A DNA stretch of 64,000 nt from Gibbula magus. Lineage: Eukaryota > Mollusca > Gastropoda > Trochida > Trochidae. The notes under the pieces were generated by a model. It did not search any database. It was not told the origin of the DNA and saw only the letters and a list, made by a program, of their open reading frames with translations. Position numbers and translations under genes: made by a program. The stretch lies in NCBI GenBank assembly GCA_936450465.1, contig OW388301.1, forward strand, positions 18,209,523 to 18,273,522. Reading direction: 5' to 3'. Below are positions 13,018 through 24,359 of the stretch, piece after piece (the first letter of the stretch is position 1; every line of letters starts with the position of its first letter).

Positions 13018-16000
13018 ATGAATTCAGTTTACCCTGCTGAGCCCCAGAAGAACCAGCCCTCACTGAACCTGGAAGACTGTTTGATATGTCAAACAGAAAA
13101 GCAAGAAACTCTTAGAAGTCCATATGTTGAGGGTAAAACATCATTTCTAAGAGCACTGAAAGAGAGATATGATGCAGGAGATAGACTCATATACAACCAA
13201 GTAACAGCTGTTCTTCAGGAGGTGAACTACCAGTCATCATTTGAACTAAAAGATGATATCGATGTTCTTTGGCACAAGAGTTGTTTTTCAACATTTACAA
13301 GTTCAACAAATATTTCTCGCCTTTCATCTAAAACTGCTTCTGATGATGTGTCCACACCAGCCAGGAAAAGAAGACATTCTTTCGACTGGAAAACACTTTG
13401 TATGTTTTGTGGTCAGAAATCTTTCATGAAGGACAAGAAACTAATAAAAGTCTCAACCTTTGATTTTTGCGAGACACTTGAGCAGAGAGCCAAGGCCAAA
13501 AAAGATCATGACCTCATGTGTCAGGTTGGAGACTTTTCGAAACTAATGAGCCAAGAGGCAAGATACCACAAGGCATGTCACAGCCGATACATTGTTTGTG
13601 GAAAACAAAAGTCATCTTAAACAATTGATGGAAACACTGTTACCAGAACTTGCACAAGGAAGGGCTTTTGATATGAATGAACTACTACACAGATATCAAA
13701 CCTATCTAATCAAACATCTTCCAGAAGACACAACATCATCATTCTCAAAACATAAACTGAAGGCAAAGATTGAAGCTCAGTATGGTGATTCAGTTGTTTT
13801 CATTCAGACTTCTACGACAAGACCCGAGCTTGTCATAAGTCATACAGTGCAAGTACAAGACATAATCAACAAATTTGCCAGCTCTTATGAATCGCCATTG
13901 GAAAACCTCAGGGAAACCCACAATGAAAAGGCAAAGCAAACGTTCAATCAAAGCTCAACACTTCTTCATGCTGCAAATTACCTTCGACTGCTGTGAAGGA
14001 AATGTGATGGTATCTCTCATCAGCCTCTAAACCCCTGTGACATTAGAGAAATAAACTGTGAAAACATGATTCCTCATGAACTGTACACATTCTTTTACAG
14101 GCTCTTGGCAGCTTCAGCTATGGACCAAGTTGACATGGGTGATGTGAAAGCAAAAGATTCAGTCCTCCACCGTCATATATTATCTCTCTGTCAGGATGTC
14201 ATATACATGATTTCTAATGGGAAATGCCGAACGCCAAAACATGTTGCACTCGGTGTGTCTTTACATCAACTCACACAGTCCCAAGAGGTTGTACAACTTG
14301 TCAACAGACACAGACATTCCATTAGCTATGATGAAGTGCAGCGAATTGATACCAAGTGGGCAGAAGTCTTGATGGATCAGGAGGTCACAGTACCATCAAA
14401 CATGGTTGTGGGGAGAGTCACTCGTAGAGCTGGTGATAACTTCAACAGGGCAACTGAGTCATGTTTCATGTTGAATTTACAGCTCTGAAGAATTCGAAGA
14501 AACCATCTTGGACTGTATATCATGCCACAATGACAACCAACACCAACATCCAGCAGACTAACATTGGATACTGCCCCATGATTCCTGCTTCTGCTGTGGA
14601 TTTCAATACAGTCTTTACAATGATGAAAGAATTTCAGCGCATGTTCCTTGCTCTTGGACAAGAATGGACTATGGTAACATATGATGAGGCTATTTACAGC
14701 AAAGCCCAGATGATCAAGTGGAAGTCTCCGAAGGAATTTCAAGATGATGAGCTGGAAATGGGAGGTTTTCATAGAGCAATGAACTTCATCGGCGATATTG
14801 GGCACATCATGCAAGATAGTGGATTTGAAGACATTCTTGTGGAGTCAAACCTGTATGGACCTGCAGTTGTAAATCAAGTCATGAAAGGAAAAGCCTATAA
14901 CCGGGGTGTACGAGTTCACAAAATTATGAATGAAGCTTTCAATCGTCTGAAATGGGATGCTTGTAGTGATTGGTTTCTCACTTCAGAGTCAGTCACTGGT
15001 TTGTCAGAAGATGATTCACATGCCATCCAAACCTCAGTGCAACAGTGTTTCACAGCAATGAATGATACAGAATATGACCAAGAGGAAACAACACAGGCCC
15101 TGTCCAAGTCTGTGAATGATGTACTTCAAAATGCTGGACCACTCATTGAAGTCAGGAAAGAATTTATAGAAACTGGCAAAAGCTCTTCCTCCACTTTTAC
15201 CTTCTGGAACAACTACATTGATATGTCTCAACTGCTTCGCGACTACATCGCTGCGAAAAGAGATGACAACAGATCTTTGGAACTTGAAACATTTGCAGAG
15301 ATGTTACCATATGACTTTATGTGTGGACATTTGAACTATGCCAGATGGGGATCAGTCAATGTTGCCGAAGGACACCTGCTTAAGGAAAACAAACCTCTTA
15401 TCTATGAAGCTTTGTCAAATGGTAACTGGTCTCTACATCACACTGACAGACCATTCAGTGGTATTTGGCATGACATGGGTATTGAACAGTCCCTCAACAA
15501 AGACTGTGGAAAACATCACCAGCTCTACACGACAGAGACAGCTCTCAACAAGTACTATCTGACAGCGCATCTTAAGGCAGAAGTAAAGGCAGCAATGAAG
15601 CAATTGTCAGGATTCCAGGAAAGAGACAAGACTTTACACAAGGAAAGCAGTTTTTCTAGGATGACCAAGGAGGAATTTGACATACAGAAAATTGTCAGTA
15701 CAGTGTCACAGAGAATGGTTAATCCTTTCACTATTGAAACTGGCTCATCTTCAGACAACAAGCAACCACTAATCAATATTGCTTTATCAACAGTTGTACC
15801 AGAAGATATCTCCACTCGTTTGTGCCAAGTCAAGCAAGAAGGTGAAAAAGAAATGAAGAACTTTGTCACATCAAGGCTGAATTCAGGTGAAGTAGATTTC
15901 TTTGCGCCCATGAAGCGATCTGGTATGAAGATTTTCTCGAGTTTGAATAAACAGTCAGTGTCACAGGTCAAGAAGAACTCACAACAGCTCAATATTGACA

Positions 16001-16200
16001 GACAGGTATTCAGCAGACTAGCTGTTTTAGCACAATCACGAGATATCAACATGAGAGATGTACTGCAATATGAATTGGCTCCTGTGCCACTCTCATTGTT
16101 TAACATGGATGGAACAATGCGCAAAACTGCAAAAAACATGACCTTGTCTTGGATGGAGAGAGACTTTGCTATCGACAAAATTCCCTATTCCAATGAAACA

Positions 16201-16980
16201 TCAATACTTGTTGTGGATTTCATGATGGTACTGAGAATGATATGTACTGATACAAGTTCCTGCAAGACATTTGGAGAACTTTCTGACACAATTCTCTCTG
16301 TTATTCTCAGCCTCGGATTCAAGTTCATTGCTGTTGTGGGGGATACCTATAGTGCAAAGTATTCCATCAAAGCTTGTGAGAGATCACGAAGAGGCCAGAT
16401 TCTGATGCAAGACATCTACAATCCTTCTCGAAATACACCTCTTCCAAAACAACGGAACAAAATGCTTTCCAACCCAAAGAACAAGACATCCACAGCTGAT
16501 TTCATAATGAATGACTGGGTCAGACAGTGTCAAGAGATTCTACCAGAAGAGAACATTGTCTACTTGGCAGGCGGCTTTTCAGATGCTCATCAGGCTGTTG
16601 AAGTTGGAAAAGGAAGAATGATGAACGTTCCAGAGTTGGCTTCTGATCACACGGAAGCAGATTCATGGATGTTTCTACACATGAGCCATGCTATCAAAAA
16701 GCTCAACGTCAAAAGAGTTGTCGTCTGGAGCATAGATTCTGATGATGCTGCCATTTGTCCAAGAATATGTGTCAAGCTGGATATCAGAGACTTTTTCTTC
16801 AAAACAGGTGTTGGCCAGAGGAAACGTTTCATTCCAATGCACACTGTGGCAAATACAATTGGAAAAGATATGTCAGTGATATTGCCAGCTGTACATGCTC
16901 TCACTGGCTGTGACTCCACAAGTGCTTTCTGTGGCATAGGAAAAGGAAAATGGATGAAGTGCATAGCAAGTAATCCTGAA
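16201..16980 (+). other. FEN1/XPG-like nuclease domain (intact reading frame)
   Basis: Flap-endonuclease family enzymes use seven acidic residues to hold two metals. All seven positions have an acid here: Asp at 16,216, 16,342, 16,654 (second of the E-x-D pair, the first Glu being at 16,654 minus 6), 16,735, 16,741 and 16,912. The spacing between the first two and last five blocks fits the N and I regions of the fold. 'LTGCDSTSAFCGIGKGK' matches the start of the helix-two-turn-helix that binds duplex DNA in FEN1. The alignment was made by eye against remembered motifs. Confidence 0.78.
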
Positions 16981-17349
16981 TTGATGAAAGGGTTGATGGA
17001 GCTAGGAGACAATGCATCTAAAATCACTGATGAAGCTATCAATTCATGTGTGGCACTCACCCATATTGTATACAGTCAAAAGAAGGGGAATAATCTAGAC
17101 ACACTCAGGTATGAGCTCTTCTACAACAAGAAAATCAACAGTGAAAAGCTTCCACCAACTATGGATGCTTTTCTGCTACATCTGAAGCGTGTGAACTTCC
17201 AAACCTTCATTTGGACCCATACTGAAGAGCCCACTCTGAACCTACCAAACCCTCTCCAATGTGGCTGGACAACAAGTCCAACAGGACAGGTAGTTCCACA
17301 CATGATGTCGAGAAGTCCTGCCCCAGATGCGCTGCTTATCTTCATTGAC

Positions 17350-17445
17350 TGTGGGTGCAAAGGCATTTGTGACAGCAGAAGATGCAGGTGCAGAAAGGAG
17401 GAAATGACATGCAGCGACCTATGTGCATGTAGCAGCGTGGAATGC
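17350..17445 (+). other. CXC (tesmin/TSO1-like) cysteine domain
   Basis: Nine cysteines spaced C-x-C-x3-C-x4-C-x-C-x6-C-x3-C-x-C-x4-C. CXC domains bind zinc and contact DNA in tesmin/LIN54, MSL2 and some transposases. Here it probably contributes DNA binding, perhaps at the terminal repeats. Confidence 0.82.
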
Positions 17446-17601
17446 ACAAACAGAGTAGCTGAACAAGGGGAAGATTCAGAGGATGATATTGAGTGAACTG
17501 TGTATAACCTTCCTTAACTATGTACTGACAAAGACTGTGACATTCTTTAAATGACTGGGAATTCTTGTAATGTCAATCATCATCAACTTTGAACACAGTT
17601 A

Positions 17602-17700
17602 CACTTTAACTTGTGAATCGCCAATGACTGTGAACACTTTAACTTGTGAATCGCCAATGACTGTGAACACTTTAAGTTGTGAATCATCAATGACTGTGAA
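17602..17700. repeat. 33-bp tandem repeat, three units, in the 3' UTR
   Basis: Units at 17,602-17,634, 17,635-17,667 and 17,668-17,700, each beginning 'CACTTTAA' and containing 'TGTGAATC' and 'CAATGACTGTGAA'. The first two are identical; the third has a few changes. Confidence 0.95.
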
Positions 17701-18339
17701 CTCAACCAGTGAATCTTCAACATAGACCCTTTAACCAACCGGCTCCACATTGCAGGTAAACATTTCATTATTTGAATTTGCAACATGCATGATAAATGTA
17801 AATAGTAAGTTTGATACGAAGCATATAAGTAGACACTCTTACTGTGATTGATGTCGACATTTAGCTCAATATTGAAGCAATGAAGGTCATTGCCCTCAGT
17901 GTCAATTCCTTATTTCTAAAGAAAATCAATTACATTTCTTGTTTTATGTATTATAATGCCACAATTACACTTTAGCTGGCAAATATTTTCACTAAGAAGT
18001 TCATTGCGTTTACTGAGTTTTACTGAACTCATATTCTGAAGACTGACTGACCTTCCCCGGAATATAACCAAATTTCAATTGTTATATAAGTAAATATAAC
18101 CAAAGCATATTATAGATGCAAATAATCTACTAATGTCAACTTAATATCTTAAGTGATGTATCATTTTAGTGCAAAAGAACTACTCTGAAAGCATAAACAA
18201 AAAATTTAATGAAAAAATACAATTTTCTTCCTTTTTACAACGTTTTTACCCCAAAAACAGCACTTTGATGGTAACAAATAATATGAATTAGTTAAAGAAT
18301 ATTCATGTATGTATACTCTAAAGTTCTATATGCAAAAAC

Positions 18340-18357
18340 AATAAATTGTGCAATAAA
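18340..18357 (+). terminator. two polyadenylation signals
   Basis: AATAAA at 18,340-18,345 and 18,352-18,357, about 850 bases after the stop codon and before the right terminal repeat. Nothing else in the 3' region looks like an expressed gene. Confidence 0.45.
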
Positions 18358-18446
18358 TATCTAATTTATAAAAAAAACACCATTTTCCTTCATTTTTAGG
18401 GGTTTCCCCCCCAAAATCGCGTTTTCCAAGAAATTGCAATACTACA

Positions 18447-18576
18447 AAACTTGACATCCCCCTGGATTATAACGTGGAGGTGTTGAAGAAGCTAAAAATG
18501 CATTCATAGTTTTTCTAGCCGATGGGGAGAGCAAACTCCTTAATTAGAGCCCTTTTTGAGTCTGGCTGGTGGACTA
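18447..18576 (-). repeat. right terminal inverted repeat region
   Basis: Mirrors the left end: AAACTTGACATCC (18,447-18,459), TTTTCTAGC (18,511-18,519), GGGGAGAGC (18,524-18,532) and the 15-bp terminus CTGGCTGGTGGACTA (18,562-18,576). The gap between terminus and the GC-rich block is 29 bp here and 20 bp at the left. Confidence 0.88.
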
Positions 18577-18785
18577 ACTGTAGTAATTGAACCTTAAGTT
18601 CATCTTAAATGAACATGTTCCTTACATTGTCAACTGTTTACCTATTTTTTTCATGAAATTTGATTTCTTTTGTCTCTTTCAATTCTCACCATTTTATGCG
18701 TTGTCTCCTAATATTCTCAGTATATTGGCCAATAATTATGTTTTTCGGAGAAACTAAACAAATCGCACAGTTTTAATTGGTTTGA

Positions 18786-19196
18786 TAGTCTGATTAAAAA
18801 TCGACCTTGTTCTGAGGAATACAACTTGCAAAATAATGCATCTACTGGGGCACGAACAGGTGCTGTAGATTCATCTCCACAAGGCCTGAGAACACCCCAC
18901 TTAGGCGTATGATCTGTACCAGGCAAAAGTCAGTCACATAGATGATCAATCAGATCATGGTTTTAAATGGATGCAGTTTTGAAAGCATTCGGAATCATTT
19001 GTTAACATGTTACGGAAACCATTGAAAATATTGGCCCTAGCTCCTCGTACTGAAAGTTTGTTTTGGAAGTATGTGATTGGCCTGTGGGTTGTTATTCAAC
19101 GTTTGTTTAGGTGAGGAAACCTCCAAACCATATCCCGGAAGATGCACTATTTTGCAACTTTAACTCCTCGGAAAACAATCGATTTTAATCAGACTG
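18786..19196. mobile_element. MITE with ~60-bp TIR and 10-bp target duplication, copy 1
   Basis: Left end AGTCTGATTAAAAATCG... and right end ...CGATTTTAATCAGACT are inverted over about 60 bp (shared blocks TTGCAAAATA and TGCATCT). Flanks ATTGGTTTGA (18,776-18,785) and ATTGGTTAGA (19,197-19,206) match 9 of 10. Copy 2 at 49,674-50,121 has a 10/10 flank repeat. Target duplications of 9-11 bp are characteristic of Mutator-like elements, so this is a likely non-autonomous MULE. No protein. Confidence 0.87.
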
Positions 19197-19319
19197 ATTG
19201 GTTAGAGTTTTCATAAACGTCATTGATTGCGAGAAAGGAAATGGCAAATAGACTGATTTGACCAATGTTTTTTTTATATCTATAATGCCTTATACAGTCT
19301 TCAGATAAATATTTTTTCA

Positions 19320-22050
19320 AATTCGATTGAAAGAGGATCGAGTTTTAACATTAGGTCTGTCATACCTGGCTTCCTTACATGGATAACCAAAGAGATTTAA
19401 TTATTTCTGTAATCGATTATAATTGAATTTGAAGTACAGTTCCAAAGTGAGCCATCATTGTGGCGCCTTAATGTCGTAATTGAGTGGTTATGTAACAAAT
19501 TCATAAGCCCTTACATTGATGTGCCAAATACTGCGATAATCCTGTTGACTAATACATCATATATAAGATTAATTAAAGGTTTAAATAAACACATGTGTAT
19601 GTGATCACAGTGACCAGTTATATGACGTATAATTCAAGGGTTTGTACATTTGTGACTGGCCAAGCTTTATCAGATAGAAATTCCGTGCCCAAATCAGAGT
19701 TTGTAAACATAAGGATGAAGTGATCAAGAACTCCGGTACATAGAATTTATATTTGAAAAAAGTTTTCAGGCAGAAACAGCTCATACGTTAAGGCAGACAT
19801 ATTTTATTAATATAGCCAATTGTCGTGAAATAGGGGATCTATCGATCAAAGTTAACGGTTACTAAAAGCAATAATGATATGACCCAATCAAACAATGTTC
19901 TGATGTCACGTCACACCAATTATGGCATATTCTGCTAATGTTCGTGAAATACTAGATCTATCATAACATAACATAACATTTTCTAAATGTGGTTCTTCTA
20001 ATGTGGCATTTCTGGTAAAAATTTCATTATGACATCAAAAAGACATTGGGTGCTAAGGTTCATGACATAGCATTAACAAGAATGTGGTCACAGTGTTATG
20101 CACTAAAAATTGAGGGGTACTGGATTGTAAGAGGCTGAAATCCGGTCAAAGTACCATGGTGACCTGGAAAATAAGGCCAAGGTCACCCAATTCGACAATA
20201 AACATTGGGTGTAAGCAAAAATGGTCTGATTGAAAGAGGATCGAGTTTTAACATTAGGTCTGTCATACCTGGCTTCCTTACATGGATAACCAAAGAGATT
20301 TAATTATTTCTGTAATCGATTATAATTGAATTTGAAGTACAGTTCCAAAGTGAGCCATCATTGTGGCGCCTTAATGTCGTAATAACAATAGCATTAACAA
20401 GAATGTGGTCACAGTGTTATGCACTAAAAGTTGAGGGGTAATGGATTGTAAGAGGCTGAAATCCGGTCAAAGTACCATGGTGACCTGGAAAATAAGGCCA
20501 AGGTCACCCAATTCGACAATAAACATTGGGTGTAAGCAATAATGGTCTGATGTCATCGAACAATGCTCTGATGTAACGACGCAACTTAACATAGTTTGTT
20601 AACATAGTTTGTTTCTGCATCGTTAAAACTTGCGTTGACTCAACCTAATACCAACTACTGCCAATATATAATGATTTACTACACTAAATAGGAAAATAAA
20701 AGATAGATACTACTCATTGTATGTTTTTCCCCAACATACATGTATGTCAGCATTTCCCCCAAACATTTGTCAGCAGCTCTTTTGAATACTAAACACTTTC
20801 ATGAGTGTAACTCTCTGATCACAATGATATAAACATGCGGGTTGACTCTTACGACCAACTTATTTATTCAACACTTAATTGCTGATTTTTTACCAAATCT
20901 GCAATTTACGGTGTGAATGTAATCTTTGTCATTCTCGCCTGGTTCCATGTGATATGCCTTTTCATTGACTTATTGATTTAGAGAGAAAGGCCTGTCTGGA
21001 ATATATTTTCTTGAATCTTTATGAGACGGATGCAAGGAAAACCTAACAGCAATCCATTATTCATAGCTTCACAACAGCATACACTTGTGAACAAATTGTC
21101 TCCGAGCACGATGGCAACCCTTACATTGATTTGGATTATGAAATCATAGCTGGTCACACTCATAGGACTCAGGCACATATTTCAGGAATGGTGAAATGGT
21201 GCATTCTTATTCCCTGAGAGGATGCACTCTTTTTTCATTGATACATCATAGAACTCACGGCATACTTTGGTGTGTCGAAAATGATCACTTTTGTTCCGAT
21301 GTGTTTACATTTTGTCCTCTGAGGCAACATTCATCACGTTATTACGTGCTCAATAAAACGTCTATAAAATGCATTTAAAAGTCAGATCAAGCTTGCTGTG
21401 ATAGGAACAAAAGATCTCTGGCTTAAATTTGTCATTTGAAGGATGAACCATGTCTTTGATTAAACTTTAACTGTCAAACTGTCTTTAAAAGATTTTACAA
21501 AGTGATTATGTGCTTAAATTCACATGCATATTTCTGAAATGACACTCGATACACTGCCTTCAAAGACGACTGTGTCCAGATTATAAAAATGTTGAATGTA
21601 ATAGTAACTGACACAAAAGACCAACTTTCTACACGGTCGGGGTTAGAGAGAGATCAGTTTTCGCCTGAACGGATCCACAATTGATTTTGAAACTTGGAAA
21701 CACTGAGGTGGCCGTGTATATACTCGTATGGTGCACAATTTGCTTATGTCGATGAGATGGTGCACTTAATTATGCAAAATCAGTATTCAGAGGAAGGAAA
21801 TATTTCAAATCTCATTTGACAGGATGTTCATCAGAATTGGAATTTTGTCTTTGCTTTCAAGGTTAATGCACATATTAATGACGCATCCGTCACATGTGAA
21901 ACGAGCATTCCTTTTATAATTGATTCTGATGGGATAAATGATGTACAGTGAAGTTGGATCATGTTAGTAATCCTCTTGAGTAGAATTTGATTGCTTTTGC
22001 TGAGACGTTTTATGTCAGTGCATTCACCATACTATTTGATGTCATGATGG
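19320..22050 (-). repeat. inverted third copy (C) of the low-copy repeat, block 1
   Basis: The reverse complement matches A from about 5,000 to 7,960. Examples: 'GGCGCCTTAATGTCG' and 'CATAAGCCCTTACATT' near 19,465-19,520 against 7,690-7,745, and 20,980-21,070 against 5,625-5,740. More diverged from A than B is. Rearranged near 20.0-20.55 kb. Confidence 0.82.
20067..20551. repeat. 164-bp direct repeat split by a copied 156-bp block
   Basis: 20,067-20,230 and 20,388-20,551 are near-identical. The 156-bp block at 20,228-20,383 between them is, by eye, identical to 19,325-19,480. The flanking repeat family also begins near 63,890-64,000 ('GACATTGGGTGCTA'). Confidence 0.9.
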
Positions 22051-22149
22051 GGTTTGATGTTGATTAAACCATCAGTTGCCTTAAATGAAGAAAGTTAACA
22101 TGACAGACATCCACTTCAACTGTAAAGATAGGAAGACAAACCATTAAAG

Positions 22150-23740
22150 GAAATTGGAATAATGTTACAAGAAAAGCTTAGCCTTGTATCAACTTCCATG
22201 ACATTTTCAACAATGACAATGTGTGAACTTACTTCTGACTCTTCTGAGCCCATGGATACAGTTAACTTTGACCTGACACTAAACTCTGAAGATACTGTGC
22301 CTATCAAGAAGATGCGACAGACGTCGATGACGAAGCCCTGCTACTAGACATATCCGATATCAACATTTCTACAGCATCAATACCGGACCAAGGAGATGAA
22401 CTGGAGAGATCGATTGCAGACGCAACACTCCTTGACCCCACAACCGCAGAGATACTGGAGAATGTATTCACACTAGTTGACACCGAATCGCATAATAACA
22501 TGTAATAATATAATCTTACTTACAAAATAGTAGGAATATAATCTTACGAATATAACCTTACTCATATAATTTAACATATTTCCTTTTTGTCACAGAAGTC
22601 CAGTGCCGCACGAGTTTACTGCCGCTGCAGTGTCAAAAACAAGACGACCAGATGTTCAGCTTCAGTCATAGAGTTTGGATCGTCATTCGAGTTTGATAAA
22701 CATCGCCAAAAAAACCTGGTCAGCTGACAGCCGTTAGAGTGCGAGTTATGGTAAATCGTTAGAGTGCGAGATATGGTAAATTGACTTTTATTAAACAATA
22801 TATTTTAACGAAATTCAATGATTTATTGCAAGTAGTAGTTGTCTTTAATTGAATTGTTTCATTAAACCTTGTATCGTAAATGGAGTTAAGTCGTCATTGT
22901 CTTTAATTGAAATAATTTCTAATGTTGCAGGTGAAGGAAAAAGCTGTTCAGACTATCTACAATTGGGGAGCCAGTATTGTGGAAGACGAACAGCAGAGAC
23001 AGCATAGATCCTGACAGACCCGTTGGACAAGACAATCACGCCACGGTGATCAGGAAGGCGAACCGTACTACCGTATTACCATTTATTCAGGTAGCATACA
23101 TAAACGATCACTCGACACACAAGTTCATAAGGAAGTTGGTGTCGCTGCCCTTCCTCCCAGCCTGAGACATTGCCAGGTTGTTTCACAGGATAGCTGATCG
23201 AGTTCCTTTGAGTGGCAAATGATAGGATACTTCAACAACCAGTGGATAATCCACTCTACTTTCACTCCACGAAACATGGTCTGTCTTCAACATCTCGATC
23301 AGAACCAACAACTACGTTGAAGATATAGTTTTAAATAACTATCTATCTATATAGAAAAATGTAATGTATATAATATGTGATAAATATATTAAGCCAAGTA
23401 TGTATTACGTATTATGACCTATTCATGTTTTTTCTCAGGATGGCACAGGCGACTGAATAACAAGGTTGGTTGGTGAGCAGTCCCTTTGAACATATTGGCT
23501 AACCACGACCTGCACCGAGAAGCTATTCTACTGCCGCTCCAGACCAGGCTCATCCAGGAAGGGAAACTGAAGGCCTACGTGAGGTAGTCTTCCTCTGCAC
23601 GTCAAGATGAAGTCTTTGAGCTGTGGACTTCACATAAGGACGGTGATATTTCCCTCTCACAGCTACTGACAAGTTGCTCGGCAATCCACGGCCCCGTTGT
23701 GGAAGTGTGAATTACGAATCAGTGAATGGTCGGAACTTTG
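22150..23740 (+). pseudogene. decayed MULE-type (FLYWCH-associated) transposase
   Basis: In shifting frames I read 'GYFNNQW', then 'RTNNYVE' near 23,295-23,330, then after a decayed intron 'GWHRRLNNK' (23,441-23,466), followed by 'LHREAILLPLQTRL' and 'VFELWTSHKDGD...LL'. This order matches the C-terminal part of MULE-type transposases with the 'RTNN-VEGWH' signature. The intron acceptor (TTTTTTCTCAG at 23,430-23,440) is intact but the donor is mutated to AT. Many stops and frame changes. The acidic segment 22,320-22,500 ('DISDIN...DPTTAEILENVF') may be an upstream exon, with low certainty. It sits in the interruption of copy C. Confidence 0.72.
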
Positions 23741-24359
23741 AACAGAGTCAAACACAACCTACTGCCAGATAAAGCCGATCTTGATTATGTTGACTTTATT
23801 GTTAATGTCTGCTTAGCAACCATGTTGCATTTTCGAAACAAACGTGTCCTACAACGTGTATGATTTCATGATGTTGTTATAATATTTCAGAACTGACAAC
23901 TCAATTATGATACATTGTATATCAACGTCAAGAATGATATTCTATATTATTGTTTTATTGTACATAATACATCTCCAAATAAACTGTGTGTCAGTTTCTT
24001 TTGTTTTCTTCTATTCTATTCAAGCCATTATCGTCTTTACAATTACTTTACCAAACGCGTCGTCTACAATAGGATCACAAGGCAGAGTGCCCATATTTTT
24101 ATACAAAAAAAATTACATTACATTTTAGCCGAAAACGATTGTGGCGTGAATTTAAAAACATGGGTAATTTCATACTCTATAACAGGTATACATTTGAATA
24201 ATATAATTACTCTAAGAACACGATGTAATGTATGATATATATAAGAAAGTTCTCTAAGGTCTATAGATACACAGTTGAACTTTTCCCTGCGTGCTTTCCC
24301 CCCCGGCTATGGTAGTCCGATTCACAAATAAAACTAGTTTAATAAACTCAGCCTATTCA
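23741..24359. other. non-coding, nothing recognised
   Basis: Overlapping open frames at 23,907-24,235 have no recognisable motif and low-complexity composition. Confidence 0.4.

Larger units (their letters stand above)
13018..17496 (+). pseudogene. transposon protein: zinc modules, XPG/FEN1-like nuclease, CXC domain; three lesions
   Basis: Start chosen at 13,018, directly after a splice acceptor. N-terminal part: two CxxC...HxxC modules (C21, C24, H86, C89; C128, C131, H184, C187), probably metal-binding. The last 1,011 codons (14,461-17,496) are open. Numbered from that ATG, D586, D628, E732, D734, D759, D761 and D818 sit in FEN1/XPG-like contexts: 'VVDFMM', 'GDTYS', 'TEAD', 'SIDSD' and 'LTGCDSTSAFCGIG', the last resembling the FEN1 'LGCDY...GIG' turn. 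Residues 964-995 hold nine cysteines in a tesmin/TSO1-like CXC pattern, following 'SPAPDA'. Lesions: an extra T near 13,597, a TGA at 13,994-13,996 and a one-base loss near 14,455-14,465. The family is multi-copy in corals, fish and molluscs as 'uncharacterized' proteins (recollection). Role in transposition is inferred from the flanking inverted repeats. Confidence 0.85.
11426..18576 (+). mobile_element. 7.15-kb DNA transposon encoding an XPG/FEN1-CXC protein
   Basis: The ends are perfect 15-bp inverted repeats (TAGTCCACCAGCCAG at 11,426-11,440; reverse complement at 18,562-18,576). ACT is present directly outside both ends (11,423-11,425 and 18,577-18,579), consistent with a 3-bp target duplication. 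Two inner blocks are also inverted and roughly co-spaced: GCTCTCCCC with GCTAGAAAA, and GGATGTCAAGTTT. Inside is one long plus-strand gene, an upstream intron and polyadenylation signals. The superfamily is uncertain. From memory, Academ-type transposons include lineages with an XPG-type nuclease and make 3-4-bp duplications, so that is the nearest candidate; I could not verify it. No other copy of this element is in the window. Confidence 0.86.

Noticed and set aside
13994..13996. In-frame TGA as a selenocysteine or readthrough codon
   Set aside because: No reason to expect it; two nearby frameshifts make ordinary decay the simpler explanation.
13592..14470. Programmed frameshifting in the transposon gene
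   Set aside because: No slippery heptamer plus structure is evident and the two shifts are of opposite sense, as random indels would give.
14377..17447. Several minus-strand frames up to 207 codons
   Set aside because: They are antisense shadows of the transposon gene, which has the recognisable domains.
11421..18580. CACTA (EnSpm) element, because the left edge reads CACTTAG
   Set aside because: Taking CA as the end leaves a mismatch between ends (CAC versus CAG) and no target duplication, and the protein is not CACTA-like. ACT as a 3-bp duplication fits better.
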